A DNA stretch of 64,000 nt. Source: Chryseobacterium gallinarum (lineage in GTDB: Bacteria; Bacteroidota; Bacteroidia; Flavobacteriales; Weeksellaceae). A model generated the notes under the pieces. The model saw nothing but the letters and a program-made list of their open reading frames with translations, was not told where the DNA came from and made no database searches. Position 1 is the first letter of the stretch, and each line of letters opens with the position of its first letter. Position numbers and translations under genes: made by a program. Positions 17,487 through 26,938 of the stretch are shown piece after piece. The stretch is from positions 2,046,001 to 2,110,000 of the forward strand of contig NZ_CP009928.1 in the NCBI RefSeq assembly GCF_001021975.1, in the 5' to 3' direction.

Positions 17487-17498
17487 TTCGTATGCTTT

Positions 17499-19070
17499 TT
17501 AAGCTAAATCTTTATTGTAAAATGCCCCTTTATTTTCTGTCATTTCCATAGATTGGGTAATGATCAGATGAGCAACAGTCGTTAAATTTCTCAATTCCGA
17601 TAATTGTGGAGACAGGATAGAGTAGTGGTAGATTTCATCAACAGCTGCTGCGATTTCCTGATGCTTTTGAAGTGCCATATTCAGACGCCTGTTGCTTCTT
17701 ACAATTCCTACAAGGTCACTCATCATTTCCTGAAGCTGTTTTCTCAGGTAGCTGATAATTACCATTTCGTCCATAATTTTCATTCCTTCTTCATTCCATT
17801 CCGGCACAGCTTTCAGATCATCAAAATTAAAATTATTTTCTTTGAGCAGGCTTACTGTTTTCATTGCTGCATTATGTCCAAAAACCAGACCTTCCAGTAA
17901 AGAATTAGACGCTAACCTGTTGGCTCCGTGAAGTCCGGAATTAGTACATTCCCCTACCGCAAAAAGGTTTCTGATGGAAGACTGCCCGTCTCTGTCTACG
18001 TCAATGCCGCCCATCAGATAATGGCATGCGGGAACAACCGGGATCAGTTGGGTGAAAGGATCAATTCCTTCATCCCTGCATTTTTTATATATATTGGGAA
18101 AATGTTCCAGGAATTTTTCTTGATTCATTTCCCGGCAATCCAGACCTACATATTCGTCTCCGGAAATTTTCATTTCGTTGTCAATTGCTCTTGCAACGAT
18201 GTCTCTTGAGGCCAGCTCTTCACGTTCATCATATTTGTTCATGAACTTTTCGCCTCTTTTTGTTCTTAATTTTGCACCATCTCCTCTTACGGCTTCGGAA
18301 ATAAGAAAAAGCATTCCGTCTATTTTATTGTATAAAGCTGTAGGGTGAAACTGATAATACTGCATGTTGGAAACCTTTCCTTTGGCACGCGCAACGAAAG
18401 CAATACCATCGCCTGTGGCAATAGTCGGATTAGTAGTGTTTTTATAAACGTGTCCGGCTCCTCCGGTGGCTACCAAGGTTATTTTAGAAGTTATTTTCTT
18501 GATGATCTTGGATTTTTCGTCCAGGATATAAGCTCCATAGCAATGAATATCACCTTCATTCAGTTCTTTTCCCGGTACATGATGTTGGGTAATGATATCT
18601 ATAACATAATGATGATCAAGGATCTCAATATTAGGACTATTGTTGGCAGTTTCCAGTAATGCTCTTTCTATTTCAAATCCTGTAATGTCTTTATGATGTA
18701 CAATCCGGTTTTCGGTATGCCCTCCTTCTCTTCCCAAAGCAAATTTGCCATTTTTCATATCAAACTGAGCACCCCATTCTACAATTTCGTTGAATCTTGC
18801 AGGAGCTTCCTTAACAACCATTTCTACGACATTACGTTTATTTTCGCCATCTCCGGCACGCATGGTGTCTTCAATATGTTTTTCGAAATTGTCTTTCTGG
18901 AAGTCCGTGACTACCGCTAATCCGCCTTGTGCATATTTGGTGTTACTTTCATCTTCATCAGATTTTGTTACAATGATGATTTTGGCATCAGGGAGCTGTT
19001 CAGAAACTTTAATGGCATAGGAAAGTCCGGAAATCCCGGAACCGATTACTAATACATCCGCTTTTATCAT
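17499..19070 (-). CDS. nadB: L-aspartate oxidase
   Basis: This 523-residue FAD enzyme oxidises L-aspartate to iminoaspartate, the first step of de novo NAD synthesis. The dinucleotide motif VLVIGSGISGLSYAIKVSE is at the N-terminus. The catalytic-domain segment CHYLMGGIDVDRDGQSS and the FAD-contact segment FAVGECTNSGLHGANRLASN follow, then a helical C-terminal domain. Its product feeds quinolinate synthase (nadA, not in this window) and then NadC, encoded 12 bases downstream. It follows the nitroreductase gene by 30 bases, so a three-gene transcript is likely. Succinate dehydrogenase subunit A is the main alternative for this fold, but the sequence and nadC linkage favour NadB. Confidence 0.96.
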   Translation of the reverse strand: MIKADVLVIGSGISGLSYAIKVSEQLPDAKIIIVTKSDEDESNTKYAQGGLAVVTDFQKDNFEKHIEDTMRAGDGENKRNVVEMVVKEAPARFNEIVEWGAQFDMKNGKFALGREGGHTENRIVHHKDITGFEIERALLETANNSPNIEILDHHYVIDIITQHHVPGKELNEGDIHCYGAYILDEKSKIIKKITSKITLVATGGAGHVYKNTTNPTIATGDGIAFVARAKGKVSNMQYYQFHPTALYNKIDGMLFLISEAVRGDGAKLRTKRGEKFMNKYDEREELASRDIVARAIDNEMKISGDEYVGLDCREMNQEKFLEHFPNIYKKCRDEGIDPFTQLIPVVPACHYLMGGIDVDRDGQSSIRNLFAVGECTNSGLHGANRLASNSLLEGLVFGHNAAMKTVSLLKENNFNFDDLKAVPEWNEEGMKIMDEMVIISYLRKQLQEMMSDLVGIVRSNRRLNMALQKHQEIAAAVDEIYHYSILSPQLSELRNLTTVAHLIITQSMEMTENKGAFYNKDLA

Positions 19071-19100
19071 TATGCTTGCTTTAGGTACAATCTCGTTTAA

Positions 19101-19727
19101 TTAAATAAATTTAAACAATTTTTCATTTGGTTTTCTTACTTTTTTCATGTGCTGGAAGTAATCTTCTTCAGAACGATAGCCTAAAGCGAGGGTGACGGTT
19201 ACTTTTTCTGTTTCCCGGTTGATATTCAGGATTTCTTCTATAAGATCTTGCCGAAAGCCTTCCATTGGGCATGAGTCAATATTTTCAATAGCAGCAGCAT
19301 ACATTAAATTGGCCAATACAATATAAGACTGCTTTTCTGCCCAGCTGAGAATTTCATCCTGTGTCTTTTGGTTAATATGTTGATTAATACTGTTTTTGAA
19401 AGGGGCAAGACTCTCAACAGGAGTTTGTCTTACTTCAGAAATATGATTAAAATAACCATGAATATAATGCTCTTCAATCATTTTTTTTGAAATAATAACA
19501 ATAAGATGAGAGCAGGTGGAAATCTGCGATGGATTATAGAAAGCCGGAATCAATTTTTGCTTCATTTCCTCACTCTCAACCACCACAATTTTATAAGGCT
19601 GAAGCCCCAGCGAACTGGCGGATAGCTTTCCTGACTCAAGAATGTTGTGTAAAGTCTCCTGAGGAATGCGTTGATTATTAAATTTCTTCACAGAATATCT
19701 TCTGCTTAAAGCTTCCAAATAATTCAT
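19101..19727 (-). CDS. Nitroreductase-family NAD(P)H-dependent FMN oxidoreductase
   Basis: This 208-residue cytosolic protein has the FMN-binding N-terminus SRRYSVKKFNNQ, followed by SASSLGLQPYKIVVVES. The mid-region YIVLANLMYAAAIENIDSCPMEG and the C-terminal LALGYRSEED match the nitroreductase fold. Such enzymes transfer two electrons from NAD(P)H to quinones, nitro compounds or flavins. It starts the run nitroreductase-nadB-nadC (gaps of 30 and 12 bases), which may just group redox and NAD functions. Substrate unknown. Confidence 0.88.
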   Translation of the reverse strand: MNYLEALSRRYSVKKFNNQRIPQETLHNILESGKLSASSLGLQPYKIVVVESEEMKQKLIPAFYNPSQISTCSHLIVIISKKMIEEHYIHGYFNHISEVRQTPVESLAPFKNSINQHINQKTQDEILSWAEKQSYIVLANLMYAAAIENIDSCPMEGFRQDLIEEILNINRETEKVTVTLALGYRSEEDYFQHMKKVRKPNEKLFKFI

Positions 19728-19798
19728 AGGACAAATTTAAGAATTGAATATGAATAAAATGCCTTTAAAATAAAATATCTCCTTTTCCATAAAAAAAC

Positions 19799-19828
19799 AA
19801 AAATCACCCTGAACTAAGGGTGATTTTT
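19799..19828 (-). terminator. Terminator of the first T9SS type B gene
   Basis: AAAAATCACCCT (19799-19810) pairs with AGGGTGATTTTT (19817-19828) around GAACTA. It lies about 20 bases past the stop at 19850, and its symmetric A/T flanks also suit the plus strand. Confidence 0.88.
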
Positions 19829-19849
19829 ACATCTAAAAATATTGCTTCT

Positions 19850-22111
19850 CTAATCTCTGTTTTTTACAACAATCCAGCCGGAAAACTGAACAGGAGTGTT
19901 GGTGCTGTTGTTTTCATTCCATGAGATAGAATACCAGTAATTTCCTGTCGATACTTTTCTTCCACCATGCTCGGAGCCGTTCCATCTGTATCCGTTGGTT
20001 TTATCTGCTTTAAATATTTTAGTGCCATATCTGTTGAAGACCGCTATTTCCAGGTTTTGTTTGTTGGATAATGCCGAATAATCTACAACATCATTGATTC
20101 CGTCCCCATTCGGTGTGATAACATTGATGATATTAGGTACCGTAATATTGACTTCAACAGGTTCGCAATTGTAAGCATCTTTTACAAAGACCTTGGCTTC
20201 TCCCCGGCTGACATTGGTGAATACATTAGAATCCTGCCAGTTAACGGTATCCATTGAATACTGATATGGCGGCGTCCCTCCGTTTACATATACAGTGACG
20301 GTTCCTGCTGAAATATCAATGCTTGTCACTACCGGATGTTCGGAAGGATATACGGTTACTTTTTGAGTGACCACGCAATTTCCGGTTTTGAGTTTTACCC
20401 AATAGGTGCCTACTCCTACATTATTGATGGCCTGGGTGGTTGCACCGGTGCTCCATTCATAGCTTTTGAACCCGGGGCCTGCATCCAGTGTTGTTTTATC
20501 TGCCATACAAATGGTCTTATCTTTTAAAACATCAGAATAAACAGGCGCCAGGACAGTGATAACAACGGTTGCAATAGCGTAGCATCCGGTGTCCGGATTG
20601 GTAACCTTTATATAAATTACTCCTGTCGGGGCAATGTAAGCTGAAGGGGTGGTGATTTCATTGGTCCCATTGATGGCGTCCGTTAAAGAAGGATAATAAT
20701 TTTTAGGCCAGTTTTGAGCAGTAACAAAAGCTGATGTAAGATCAAAAGAAGCTGTGGAAGGGTCAGTTTCTATGAAACAGGATCTTATTTCTGTATTGCT
20801 AACCTCAACAACGGGATGAATATTGAGGGTAATCTTTGCCGTACTTACGCATCCTTGCGGTGTTGTTACCTTTACGTAGATGGTGGCGGCGGCTGATGCG
20901 TAGGCTGTAGGATTGGTAATCTGGTTTGTTCCTGCATTGAGATCGTATAGAGTGGGGTAAAATTCTTTAGTAACACCGGTTACCGTAGTGACTGCCGCTG
21001 TAGTGAGGTCAAAGGTTGCGGTTCCTGCATTATTGTTATTACAGCCCGTAAGACTTGCATCAGTTGCTGCAAATGGTGTCGGGTTAAGCTGTATGACGCC
21101 ATCTCCGTTATCACAAAGGGTAGAAGTTGGATCTTTAATAACTACTTTAATGGTTGTATTTCCTGAATATTGGAAGCTTGTGGGATTCGCAATGGGGGTG
21201 GAGTTTCCTAATATATAATACGTGAAAATATAGTTCCCAGGGTTATTGACAAACTGCGGATTGAAGGAAGTCAGATCTACAGTTCCGTTTCCTGTGGCAG
21301 GATTTGTACATACAAATGGAGTCACTGTGTTATTAAGGATAGGTACCTTATCTACAAATACTTTTGCATTTTTAATGGAATGTCTTGCGCTGGCACCTCC
21401 GGTAGCAGCCGAAAAGCCAAAATATCCCTGTGTCATTCCTACAGCTCCCCCCGATGGAGCAAATGACTGGTCCACGATGAGTACTCCGTCTATTCTAATT
21501 TTAATAATCCAATTGGTAGGATTGCTGAGGTCTGTTTCTCCGTTTACCTCTACATGCCGATAGGTATCTCCTACAAAAGGCTGGGTAGGGTTAAGGTCCG
21601 GAGAATGGAAGGTGCTTCCCGGGGTATTGTTGAATTCAATATTATTACCTGCAGTATTGTTAGTGCCATACAAAAGGTGGACTTTACTCATCTGCCCTTC
21701 TGTAGTATTATTGAAAATATCAAAGCCAACCATTAAACCCGAAGCTCCGGCAGGAATTCCTAATCCTCCTCCGGATACAAACCCTGTAGGTGGATTCGCT
21801 AGATACCAGAATGTAAATCCATCGCCCTTACCAAATTGAGTAGTCCCGTTTCCGTCGATTCTGAAATCAAATTCTACTTTCCATTTATCGCAATAGCTTA
21901 AGGTAATGGGGGTAGATAATTTTATGGCACCATAACGGCTGGTCTGATCAGTAGTGAGCCTTACAAAATCTCCGATCACTGTGGCATCTGATACAAGGTC
22001 CCATCCTGTTGTATTTACTGGGTTACCAGTGAGTTGATAGGTTTGTGAAAATAACTTTCCCGACAAACAAAGCAGAAAAGTAAGTAAACCAATGAGTATA
22101 TATTTTTTCAT
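19850..22111 (-). CDS. T9SS type B sorting-domain protein with N-terminal L-type-lectin-like domain
   Basis: This 753-residue secreted protein starts at ATG 22111 with a signal peptide (MKKYILIGLLTFLLCL...FSQ). Residues about 25-260 resemble an L-type lectin (CDKWKVEFDFRI, GDGFTFWYLANPP, VGFDIFNN, GYFGFSAATGG). Repeated Ig-like modules of about 75 residues follow, with the pattern NNNNAGTATFDLTTA and VYVKVT(N/T)PQGC. The C-terminal gliding-motility-type sorting domain begins at NVITPNGDGINDVVDYSAL and ends GWIVVKNRD. It should be exported by Sec, then carried out by T9SS and kept on the surface or released. A surface adhesin role is inferred from the lectin fold. It lies 123 bases after a close paralogue on the same strand. 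Confidence 0.88.
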   Translation of the reverse strand: MKKYILIGLLTFLLCLSGKLFSQTYQLTGNPVNTTGWDLVSDATVIGDFVRLTTDQTSRYGAIKLSTPITLSYCDKWKVEFDFRIDGNGTTQFGKGDGFTFWYLANPPTGFVSGGGLGIPAGASGLMVGFDIFNNTTEGQMSKVHLLYGTNNTAGNNIEFNNTPGSTFHSPDLNPTQPFVGDTYRHVEVNGETDLSNPTNWIIKIRIDGVLIVDQSFAPSGGAVGMTQGYFGFSAATGGASARHSIKNAKVFVDKVPILNNTVTPFVCTNPATGNGTVDLTSFNPQFVNNPGNYIFTYYILGNSTPIANPTSFQYSGNTTIKVVIKDPTSTLCDNGDGVIQLNPTPFAATDASLTGCNNNNAGTATFDLTTAAVTTVTGVTKEFYPTLYDLNAGTNQITNPTAYASAAATIYVKVTTPQGCVSTAKITLNIHPVVEVSNTEIRSCFIETDPSTASFDLTSAFVTAQNWPKNYYPSLTDAINGTNEITTPSAYIAPTGVIYIKVTNPDTGCYAIATVVITVLAPVYSDVLKDKTICMADKTTLDAGPGFKSYEWSTGATTQAINNVGVGTYWVKLKTGNCVVTQKVTVYPSEHPVVTSIDISAGTVTVYVNGGTPPYQYSMDTVNWQDSNVFTNVSRGEAKVFVKDAYNCEPVEVNITVPNIINVITPNGDGINDVVDYSALSNKQNLEIAVFNRYGTKIFKADKTNGYRWNGSEHGGRKVSTGNYWYSISWNENNSTNTPVQFSGWIVVKNRD

Positions 22112-22234
22112 AATAGGTAGTTGAGTGTAATTTTTGTAGAGGAGGAAATCAGAATGCCAATGATGACAGACCTTAATGGCATTCTTTATCATCCCGCCCT
22201 TGAATAAGGCAGCTGTGTATAGCAAGCACCAATA

Positions 22235-24493
22235 CTATTCTCTGTTCTTTACTAAAATCCAGCCCGTGTATTTGGTTTCGGTATTGTCTTTATTGTTTTC
22301 ATTCCATGAAATGGTATACCAGTAAGTGCCGGTAAGGATTTTTTTGCCGGATGCCATACCATCCCATGTGTAATTTCTTATTTTGCTGGCTTCATAGAGT
22401 TTGTTACCATACCTGTCATATACTGTGAAAACCAGATTCTTTTTATATGCCAGGGCCGAATAATCAATCACGTCGTTGATATTATCTCCGTTCGGAGTGA
22501 TCGCATTGATCAGGTTAGGAACTGTAATCTGAATCTGGACCGGGGTACAATTATAAAAATCTTTTACAAAGACTTTTACCTCCCCTCTGGCTAAACCGGA
22601 GAAAAAATTAGAATTCTGCCAATTGACCCCATCTAAAGAATATTGATACGGAGGAGTTCCTCCTGCTGCATTTACTGTAATGGTGTTATTGTGGATGTCA
22701 ATACTTGAAATTACAGGATTGGCTGACGCTATTACTTTTACTATTTGCGTGGTGATACAATTACCTGTTTTGAGCTTTACCCAGTATTGTCCTACTCCTA
22801 CATCTTTAATCGATTGTGTTGTTGCTCCGGTACTCCATTCGTATGAGGCGAAACCGGGGCCTGCATCCAGGTTGGTTTTATCCCCGATACAGATAATTTT
22901 ATCTTTCAGAACAGGCGAAGTTACCGGTGGTAATACGATCAGATTAATTTTCGTTATTGCAAAACATCCGTTACTGTCCGTTACTTTCACATAGATAACT
23001 GTACTTGGAGAAATATATTGAAGTATATTGACAATTTCATTGGTGCCATTCAGAGCATTGGCAAGGGTGGTATAGTACTTTTTGCTGACTCCGGTAGTTA
23101 ATGAAGTGACATCAGCAGCTGTTAAATTGAAAATAGCGTTGGAAATATTATTTTCTATAAAGCACGATTGAAGACTTGCCTCTTTCACCGGGGTTTCAGG
23201 ATAGAAAGCCAGCGTGATCTTGGCTGTACCCGTACAGCCTTGCGGTGTACTTACTTTCACATAAACAATTCCCGGAGCAGCAATATAGTTGTCCGGATAA
23301 GGAATCTCGTTGATTCCTGCATTGAGGTCATTTAGTGTTTTGTAATACTTTTTAGTCACGCCGGGTACATTTGTTACATCGGCAGTGGTAAGATTAAAGG
23401 TGGCGGTCCCTGCTTTATTGTTGTTGCATGCTAAAAGTGTTTTATCGTCAGCTTTAAAAGGCGATAAAACCAGTTGGATTTTCCCGTCCGGGTTGTCACA
23501 TAATATGCCTGCATTGTCTTTGATGACAACCGTCACAGTAGTGTTGGTATTAAATTGATAATTGGCAGGATTGGCAATCGGGGTAGAGCTTCCGAAAGGG
23601 TAGTAGGTGAAAGTATAATTCCCGGGATTGCTTACAAATTGCGAATTGAATGTAGTTAAATTGACAGTTCCATATCCGGTAGCAGGGTTAGGGCAGAAGG
23701 ATTGGGTTGTTGAATCTTTCAGAATTGCCACCTTATCTGTGTAGATTTTTACGTTTTTAATGGAATGCCTGGACTTTGCGGCCCCTGTAGAGGCTGAAAA
23801 CCCAAAATATCCCTGTGTCATGGTAGCAGCTCCCCCGGAAGGAGCGAAAGATTGGTTGCAGATGACGGTGCCGTCAATGGTTATTTTTACAATCCAGTTA
23901 GCAGGAGCGGCGGGATCTATCTGCGCAGTTACCTCCACATGTTTATAAGTGGTTCCCTGGAAAGGCAAGGTTGAATTCAGATCCGGTGAATGGAAAGAAC
24001 TTCCCGGAACATTAAAGTATTCAACATTGTTATTGTCAGTTGTGTTAGGTACCTGTCCATAGGCAACGTGCACCTTGCTCATCATTGCTGTGGTTGTGTT
24101 ATTATAGGTGTCAAATCCTACAATAAACCCTATTGCATTCTGGGATACTCCGAGTCCGGACCCTAATACACTGGCAACCGGAGGATTGGCGAGGTACCAA
24201 AATGCAAGCCCGTCACCATTAAAAGTTTGGCTGGAATCCATTCTGAAGTCGAACTCCACTCTCCATTTATCACAGTATTTTAAATTGATGGGGTTATTCA
24301 GTCTGATTGATCCGGATTGGTTATTGCTGTCCGGTGTGAGCTGTACAAAATCACCATTTACGGAAGCCGGAGATACTGTGGTCCATCCGGTAGTATTGAT
24401 CGGATTGCCCGTAAGCTGATAGGTTTGGGCCAAATATTTTTCCGAAAAACTGAGAAATAAAAGAAAAAAACAAATTAATAGATTTTTATTCAT
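22235..24493 (-). CDS. T9SS type B sorting-domain protein with N-terminal L-type-lectin-like domain
   Basis: This 752-residue paralogue of the next downstream gene has the same layout. The signal peptide ends near YLAQ, and a lectin-like domain follows (CDKWRVEFDFRM, GDGLAFWYLANPP, VGFDTYNN). Three Ig-like repeats come next, then a C-terminal sorting domain (AITPNGDNINDVIDYSAL ... GWILVKNRE). Its last 80 residues are nearer to the protein at 26939-29050 than to its lectin-bearing neighbour, for example AYKKNLVF.VYDRYGNKL and NTETKY(T/S)GW. The start is set by the signal peptide. Just upstream lies an 11-base inverted repeat that could fold in the leader. Secreted surface protein; ligand unknown. 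Confidence 0.88.
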   Translation of the reverse strand: MNKNLLICFFLLFLSFSEKYLAQTYQLTGNPINTTGWTTVSPASVNGDFVQLTPDSNNQSGSIRLNNPINLKYCDKWRVEFDFRMDSSQTFNGDGLAFWYLANPPVASVLGSGLGVSQNAIGFIVGFDTYNNTTTAMMSKVHVAYGQVPNTTDNNNVEYFNVPGSSFHSPDLNSTLPFQGTTYKHVEVTAQIDPAAPANWIVKITIDGTVICNQSFAPSGGAATMTQGYFGFSASTGAAKSRHSIKNVKIYTDKVAILKDSTTQSFCPNPATGYGTVNLTTFNSQFVSNPGNYTFTYYPFGSSTPIANPANYQFNTNTTVTVVIKDNAGILCDNPDGKIQLVLSPFKADDKTLLACNNNKAGTATFNLTTADVTNVPGVTKKYYKTLNDLNAGINEIPYPDNYIAAPGIVYVKVSTPQGCTGTAKITLAFYPETPVKEASLQSCFIENNISNAIFNLTAADVTSLTTGVSKKYYTTLANALNGTNEIVNILQYISPSTVIYVKVTDSNGCFAITKINLIVLPPVTSPVLKDKIICIGDKTNLDAGPGFASYEWSTGATTQSIKDVGVGQYWVKLKTGNCITTQIVKVIASANPVISSIDIHNNTITVNAAGGTPPYQYSLDGVNWQNSNFFSGLARGEVKVFVKDFYNCTPVQIQITVPNLINAITPNGDNINDVIDYSALAYKKNLVFTVYDRYGNKLYEASKIRNYTWDGMASGKKILTGTYWYTISWNENNKDNTETKYTGWILVKNRE

Positions 24494-24496
24494 TTA

Positions 24497-24538
24497 ATTG
24501 GGATTTAGGATTAAAAAGTAAAGATATTAAATCCCAAT
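24497..24538 (-). repeat. 11-bp inverted repeat in the leader of a T9SS gene
   Basis: ATTGGGATTTA (24497-24507) and TAAATCCCAAT (24528-24538) are perfect inverted copies 20 bases apart, ending 3 bases before ATG 24493. This could be an mRNA hairpin hiding the start region or a repressor site. Confidence 0.5.
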
Positions 24539-24658
24539 CGAAATAAATATGTATTTATTGTTAATTTTGTTAAAAAATTAAATATTATTTAAAACATTAA
24601 TGTTTCTTATGATGAAATATTGGCTGGTAGAGGTGTATTGGTGGCTAAGTGTTAATCG

Positions 24659-25135
24659 CTAAAAAAGCGAGTTGTTATCCAGGTTCTCAAAATAGGTGTC
24701 AATTTCGAGGCGGTCGGAAGCCGCGGCTGCAACTGCCAGTTTATCACAAAGTTCATTTTCAAAATGTCCTGCGTGTCCTTTTATCCAGTGCATTTTAGGA
24801 GTATGTTTATGATAAAGTTCGATAAATTTTTTCCAGAGATCAGGATTTTTTACATTTTTCCAGCCTCTTTTTATCCAGCCTGAAATCCAGTTTTGGTTGA
24901 TGGCATCAGCCACATATTTGCTGTCTGTATAGATGTGGATTTCATTGTCTGTAGATTTCAGCTTTTCTAATGCGGTAATTACAGCCAGAAGTTCCATTCG
25001 GTTGTTGGTAGTTTTCCGGAAGCCTTTGGAGAAAGTTTTCTGGTAATTTCTCTCAGGAACGCGCATGAGAATTCCATATCCGCCCTTTCCCGGGTTTCCG
25101 CTGCAAGCACCATCGGTGTATATTTCGATTCTCAA
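24659..25135 (-). CDS. rnhA: Ribonuclease HI
   Basis: This 158-residue enzyme cuts the RNA strand of RNA-DNA hybrids, removing primers and R-loops. The metal-binding residues are all visible: Asp8 in IYTDGACSGNPG, Glu48 in NNRMELLAV, Asp71 in IYTDSKYV, and the late His/Asp in WIKGHAGHFENELCDKLA. Length is typical for bacterial RNase HI; there is no N-terminal hybrid-binding domain. It lies 60 bases downstream of dnaB on the same strand, so the two replication genes may share a transcript. Confidence 0.97.
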   Translation of the reverse strand: MRIEIYTDGACSGNPGKGGYGILMRVPERNYQKTFSKGFRKTTNNRMELLAVITALEKLKSTDNEIHIYTDSKYVADAINQNWISGWIKRGWKNVKNPDLWKKFIELYHKHTPKMHWIKGHAGHFENELCDKLAVAAAASDRLEIDTYFENLDNNSLF

Positions 25136-25195
25136 ATTGATACTATAAATTGATTATGTAAGCTGTAAAATTATAGGCTAAAACCTTCAAATCAC

Positions 25196-26788
25196 CTAAA
25201 ATGGAAAATCATCATCGTCATCCAGGTCATTCATCGAAGATCCGGAAAGCTTTGAGCTGTCCGGAAGGTCAAATGCTGCCCCCGGTTGAATCGTTGTTTT
25301 GATCCTGTCGAAACCGCTTGGTTCGTTGCTTCCGAAGTTAGATGGATAACCGCCGCCGGCACCGCCTTCAAAAGCTGCCTCAATATCCCCGAATTTAGCA
25401 AAATGCTTTAAGAAAGATAACCGGACATCGGCTGTGGCACCATTTCTGTGTTTTGCGATAATTAATTCAGCCTGGTTTTCAGTAGAAGTTTCCTGGCCTT
25501 CTTCATCGTTATCCCAAACGGAAATTTTGTAATATTCAGGCCTGAAGATGAAAGATACGATATCCGCATCCTGCTCAATCGCTCCTGATTCCCTTAGATC
25601 TGAAAGCTGGGGCCTTTTTCCGGGCCGCGCTTCCACACTACGTGAAAGCTGCGAAAGTGCAATAACCGGAACGTTAAGTTCTTTTGCAATAGCTTTTAAT
25701 GACCGGGAAATCATGGAAATCTCCTGTTCACGGTTTCCTACTCCTTTTCCGCCTCCACCGGCAGTCATCAGCTGAAGATAATCGACCATGATAAGCCTTA
25801 CTCCGTGTTGCATTACCAGCCTTCGGCATTTTGCACGGAAGTCAAAAATAGAAAGTGAAGGAGTTTCATCAATATAGAGCGGTGCATTTTCAAGCTCAGA
25901 TACATTGGAGAACAGCCTTTGCCATTCTTCGTCATCCAGTGTTCCTTTTCTTAATTTTTCAGATGAAATTCTCGTCTCAGAAGCAATCATCCTTGTGATA
26001 AGCTGAACGGATGCCATCTCGAGAGAGAATAGAGCCATAGGAATCTTGTGGCCTACCGCAATATTTCTTGCCATAGAAAGAAGAAACGCGGTTTTTCCCA
26101 TCGCGGGACGGGCGGCAATAATAATAAGGTCGGAATTTTGCCAGCCGCCGGTTTCTTTATCCACATCTCTGAAACCGGAAGGAACCCCTGAAAGTCCTTG
26201 CTTGTCTTTCAAAGATTTAATAGTGTCAATAGCCTGTTTTACCAATGAATTGGCAGTATCGAATCCCTTTTTGATCGTTCCGTTGGTGATTTCAAAGAAA
26301 GACTGTTCCGCTTTGTCCAGAAGTTCAAAAACATCGGTAGATTCTTTGTATGAAGAATCAATCACATTAGCAGAAACATTGATCAGGCTTCTTAGAATAT
26401 ACTTCTCAAGAATAACCCGTACATGGTATTCTATATGGGCAGATGAGCTTACCCCCATCGTGAGGTCAATGATATAATGATCGCCCCCTGCCTGGCTTAA
26501 TTTGTCTTCCTTTTTCAGATCCTGGATAATGGTCATTAAATCTACCGGATGATTGCCTTCATAAAGCTTTAAAATAGTAGAAAAAATAACCTGATGCCTC
26601 GGATCGTAAAACACTTCAGGAGTAAGAAGGTCAATAGAATGGTCTAGACCTTTTTTGTCAATCAAAAAAGTTCCGATAACAAGTCTTTCAAAATCCACTG
26701 CATTAGGAGGCATTTTTCCATCCGCAATAGATAATTCTTTTGCAAAGTTTCCGTGCGTTAAGGATGATAATGTTTCTTTCTGCGCCAT
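25196..26788 (-). CDS. dnaB: Replicative DNA helicase DnaB
   Basis: This 530-residue hexameric helicase has an N-terminal primase-interacting domain (about 20-130, PPNAVDFERLVIGTFL). A linker and RecA-like ATPase follow, with Walker A AARPAMGKTAFLLS near residue 230, Walker B LIMVDYLQLMT, and the SRSLKAIAKELNVPVIALSQLSR region. The C-terminal tail is acidic (DLDDDDDFPF), as in other flavobacterial DnaB proteins. It unwinds DNA at the replication fork. The TATCTTTG promoter box ends four bases before the ATG, so its message may be leaderless. It lies between two groups of T9SS paralogues, an unusual setting for a core gene but probably only chance. Confidence 0.97.
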   Translation of the reverse strand: MAQKETLSSLTHGNFAKELSIADGKMPPNAVDFERLVIGTFLIDKKGLDHSIDLLTPEVFYDPRHQVIFSTILKLYEGNHPVDLMTIIQDLKKEDKLSQAGGDHYIIDLTMGVSSSAHIEYHVRVILEKYILRSLINVSANVIDSSYKESTDVFELLDKAEQSFFEITNGTIKKGFDTANSLVKQAIDTIKSLKDKQGLSGVPSGFRDVDKETGGWQNSDLIIIAARPAMGKTAFLLSMARNIAVGHKIPMALFSLEMASVQLITRMIASETRISSEKLRKGTLDDEEWQRLFSNVSELENAPLYIDETPSLSIFDFRAKCRRLVMQHGVRLIMVDYLQLMTAGGGGKGVGNREQEISMISRSLKAIAKELNVPVIALSQLSRSVEARPGKRPQLSDLRESGAIEQDADIVSFIFRPEYYKISVWDNDEEGQETSTENQAELIIAKHRNGATADVRLSFLKHFAKFGDIEAAFEGGAGGGYPSNFGSNEPSGFDRIKTTIQPGAAFDLPDSSKLSGSSMNDLDDDDDFPF

Positions 26789-26792
26789 TGTG

Positions 26793-26800
26793 CAAAGATA
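26793..26800 (-). promoter_or_regulatory. -7 promoter box for dnaB
   Basis: The minus strand reads TATCTTTG, then four bases (CACA), then the dnaB ATG. Transcription from this box would start at about the A of the ATG. Confidence 0.55.
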
Positions 26801-26893
26801 GTCTATTTAGAAAATAATTTAAAAATAGTAATCAACAAATTATCCGCAGTTTTTTGCAAAAGGCGTTCTGCAGGAAGCTGAGTATGTTGATAA

Positions 26894-26921
26894 AAAAATC
26901 ACCTCAGCTGAGGTGATTTTT
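26894..26921 (-). terminator. Perfect palindromic terminator
   Basis: AAAAATCACCTCAG is followed directly by CTGAGGTGATTTTT, a 28-base perfect palindrome with A and T runs at its ends. It ends the T9SS gene that stops at 26939. Confidence 0.88.
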
Positions 26922-26938
26922 CATAAGCCTATAAAAGC

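Noticed and set aside
22152..22184. Inverted repeat GAATGCCA/TGGCATTC between the two lectin-type genes
   Set aside because: The 17-base loop and lack of a T-run make a terminator unlikely; the genes may simply be co-transcribed.
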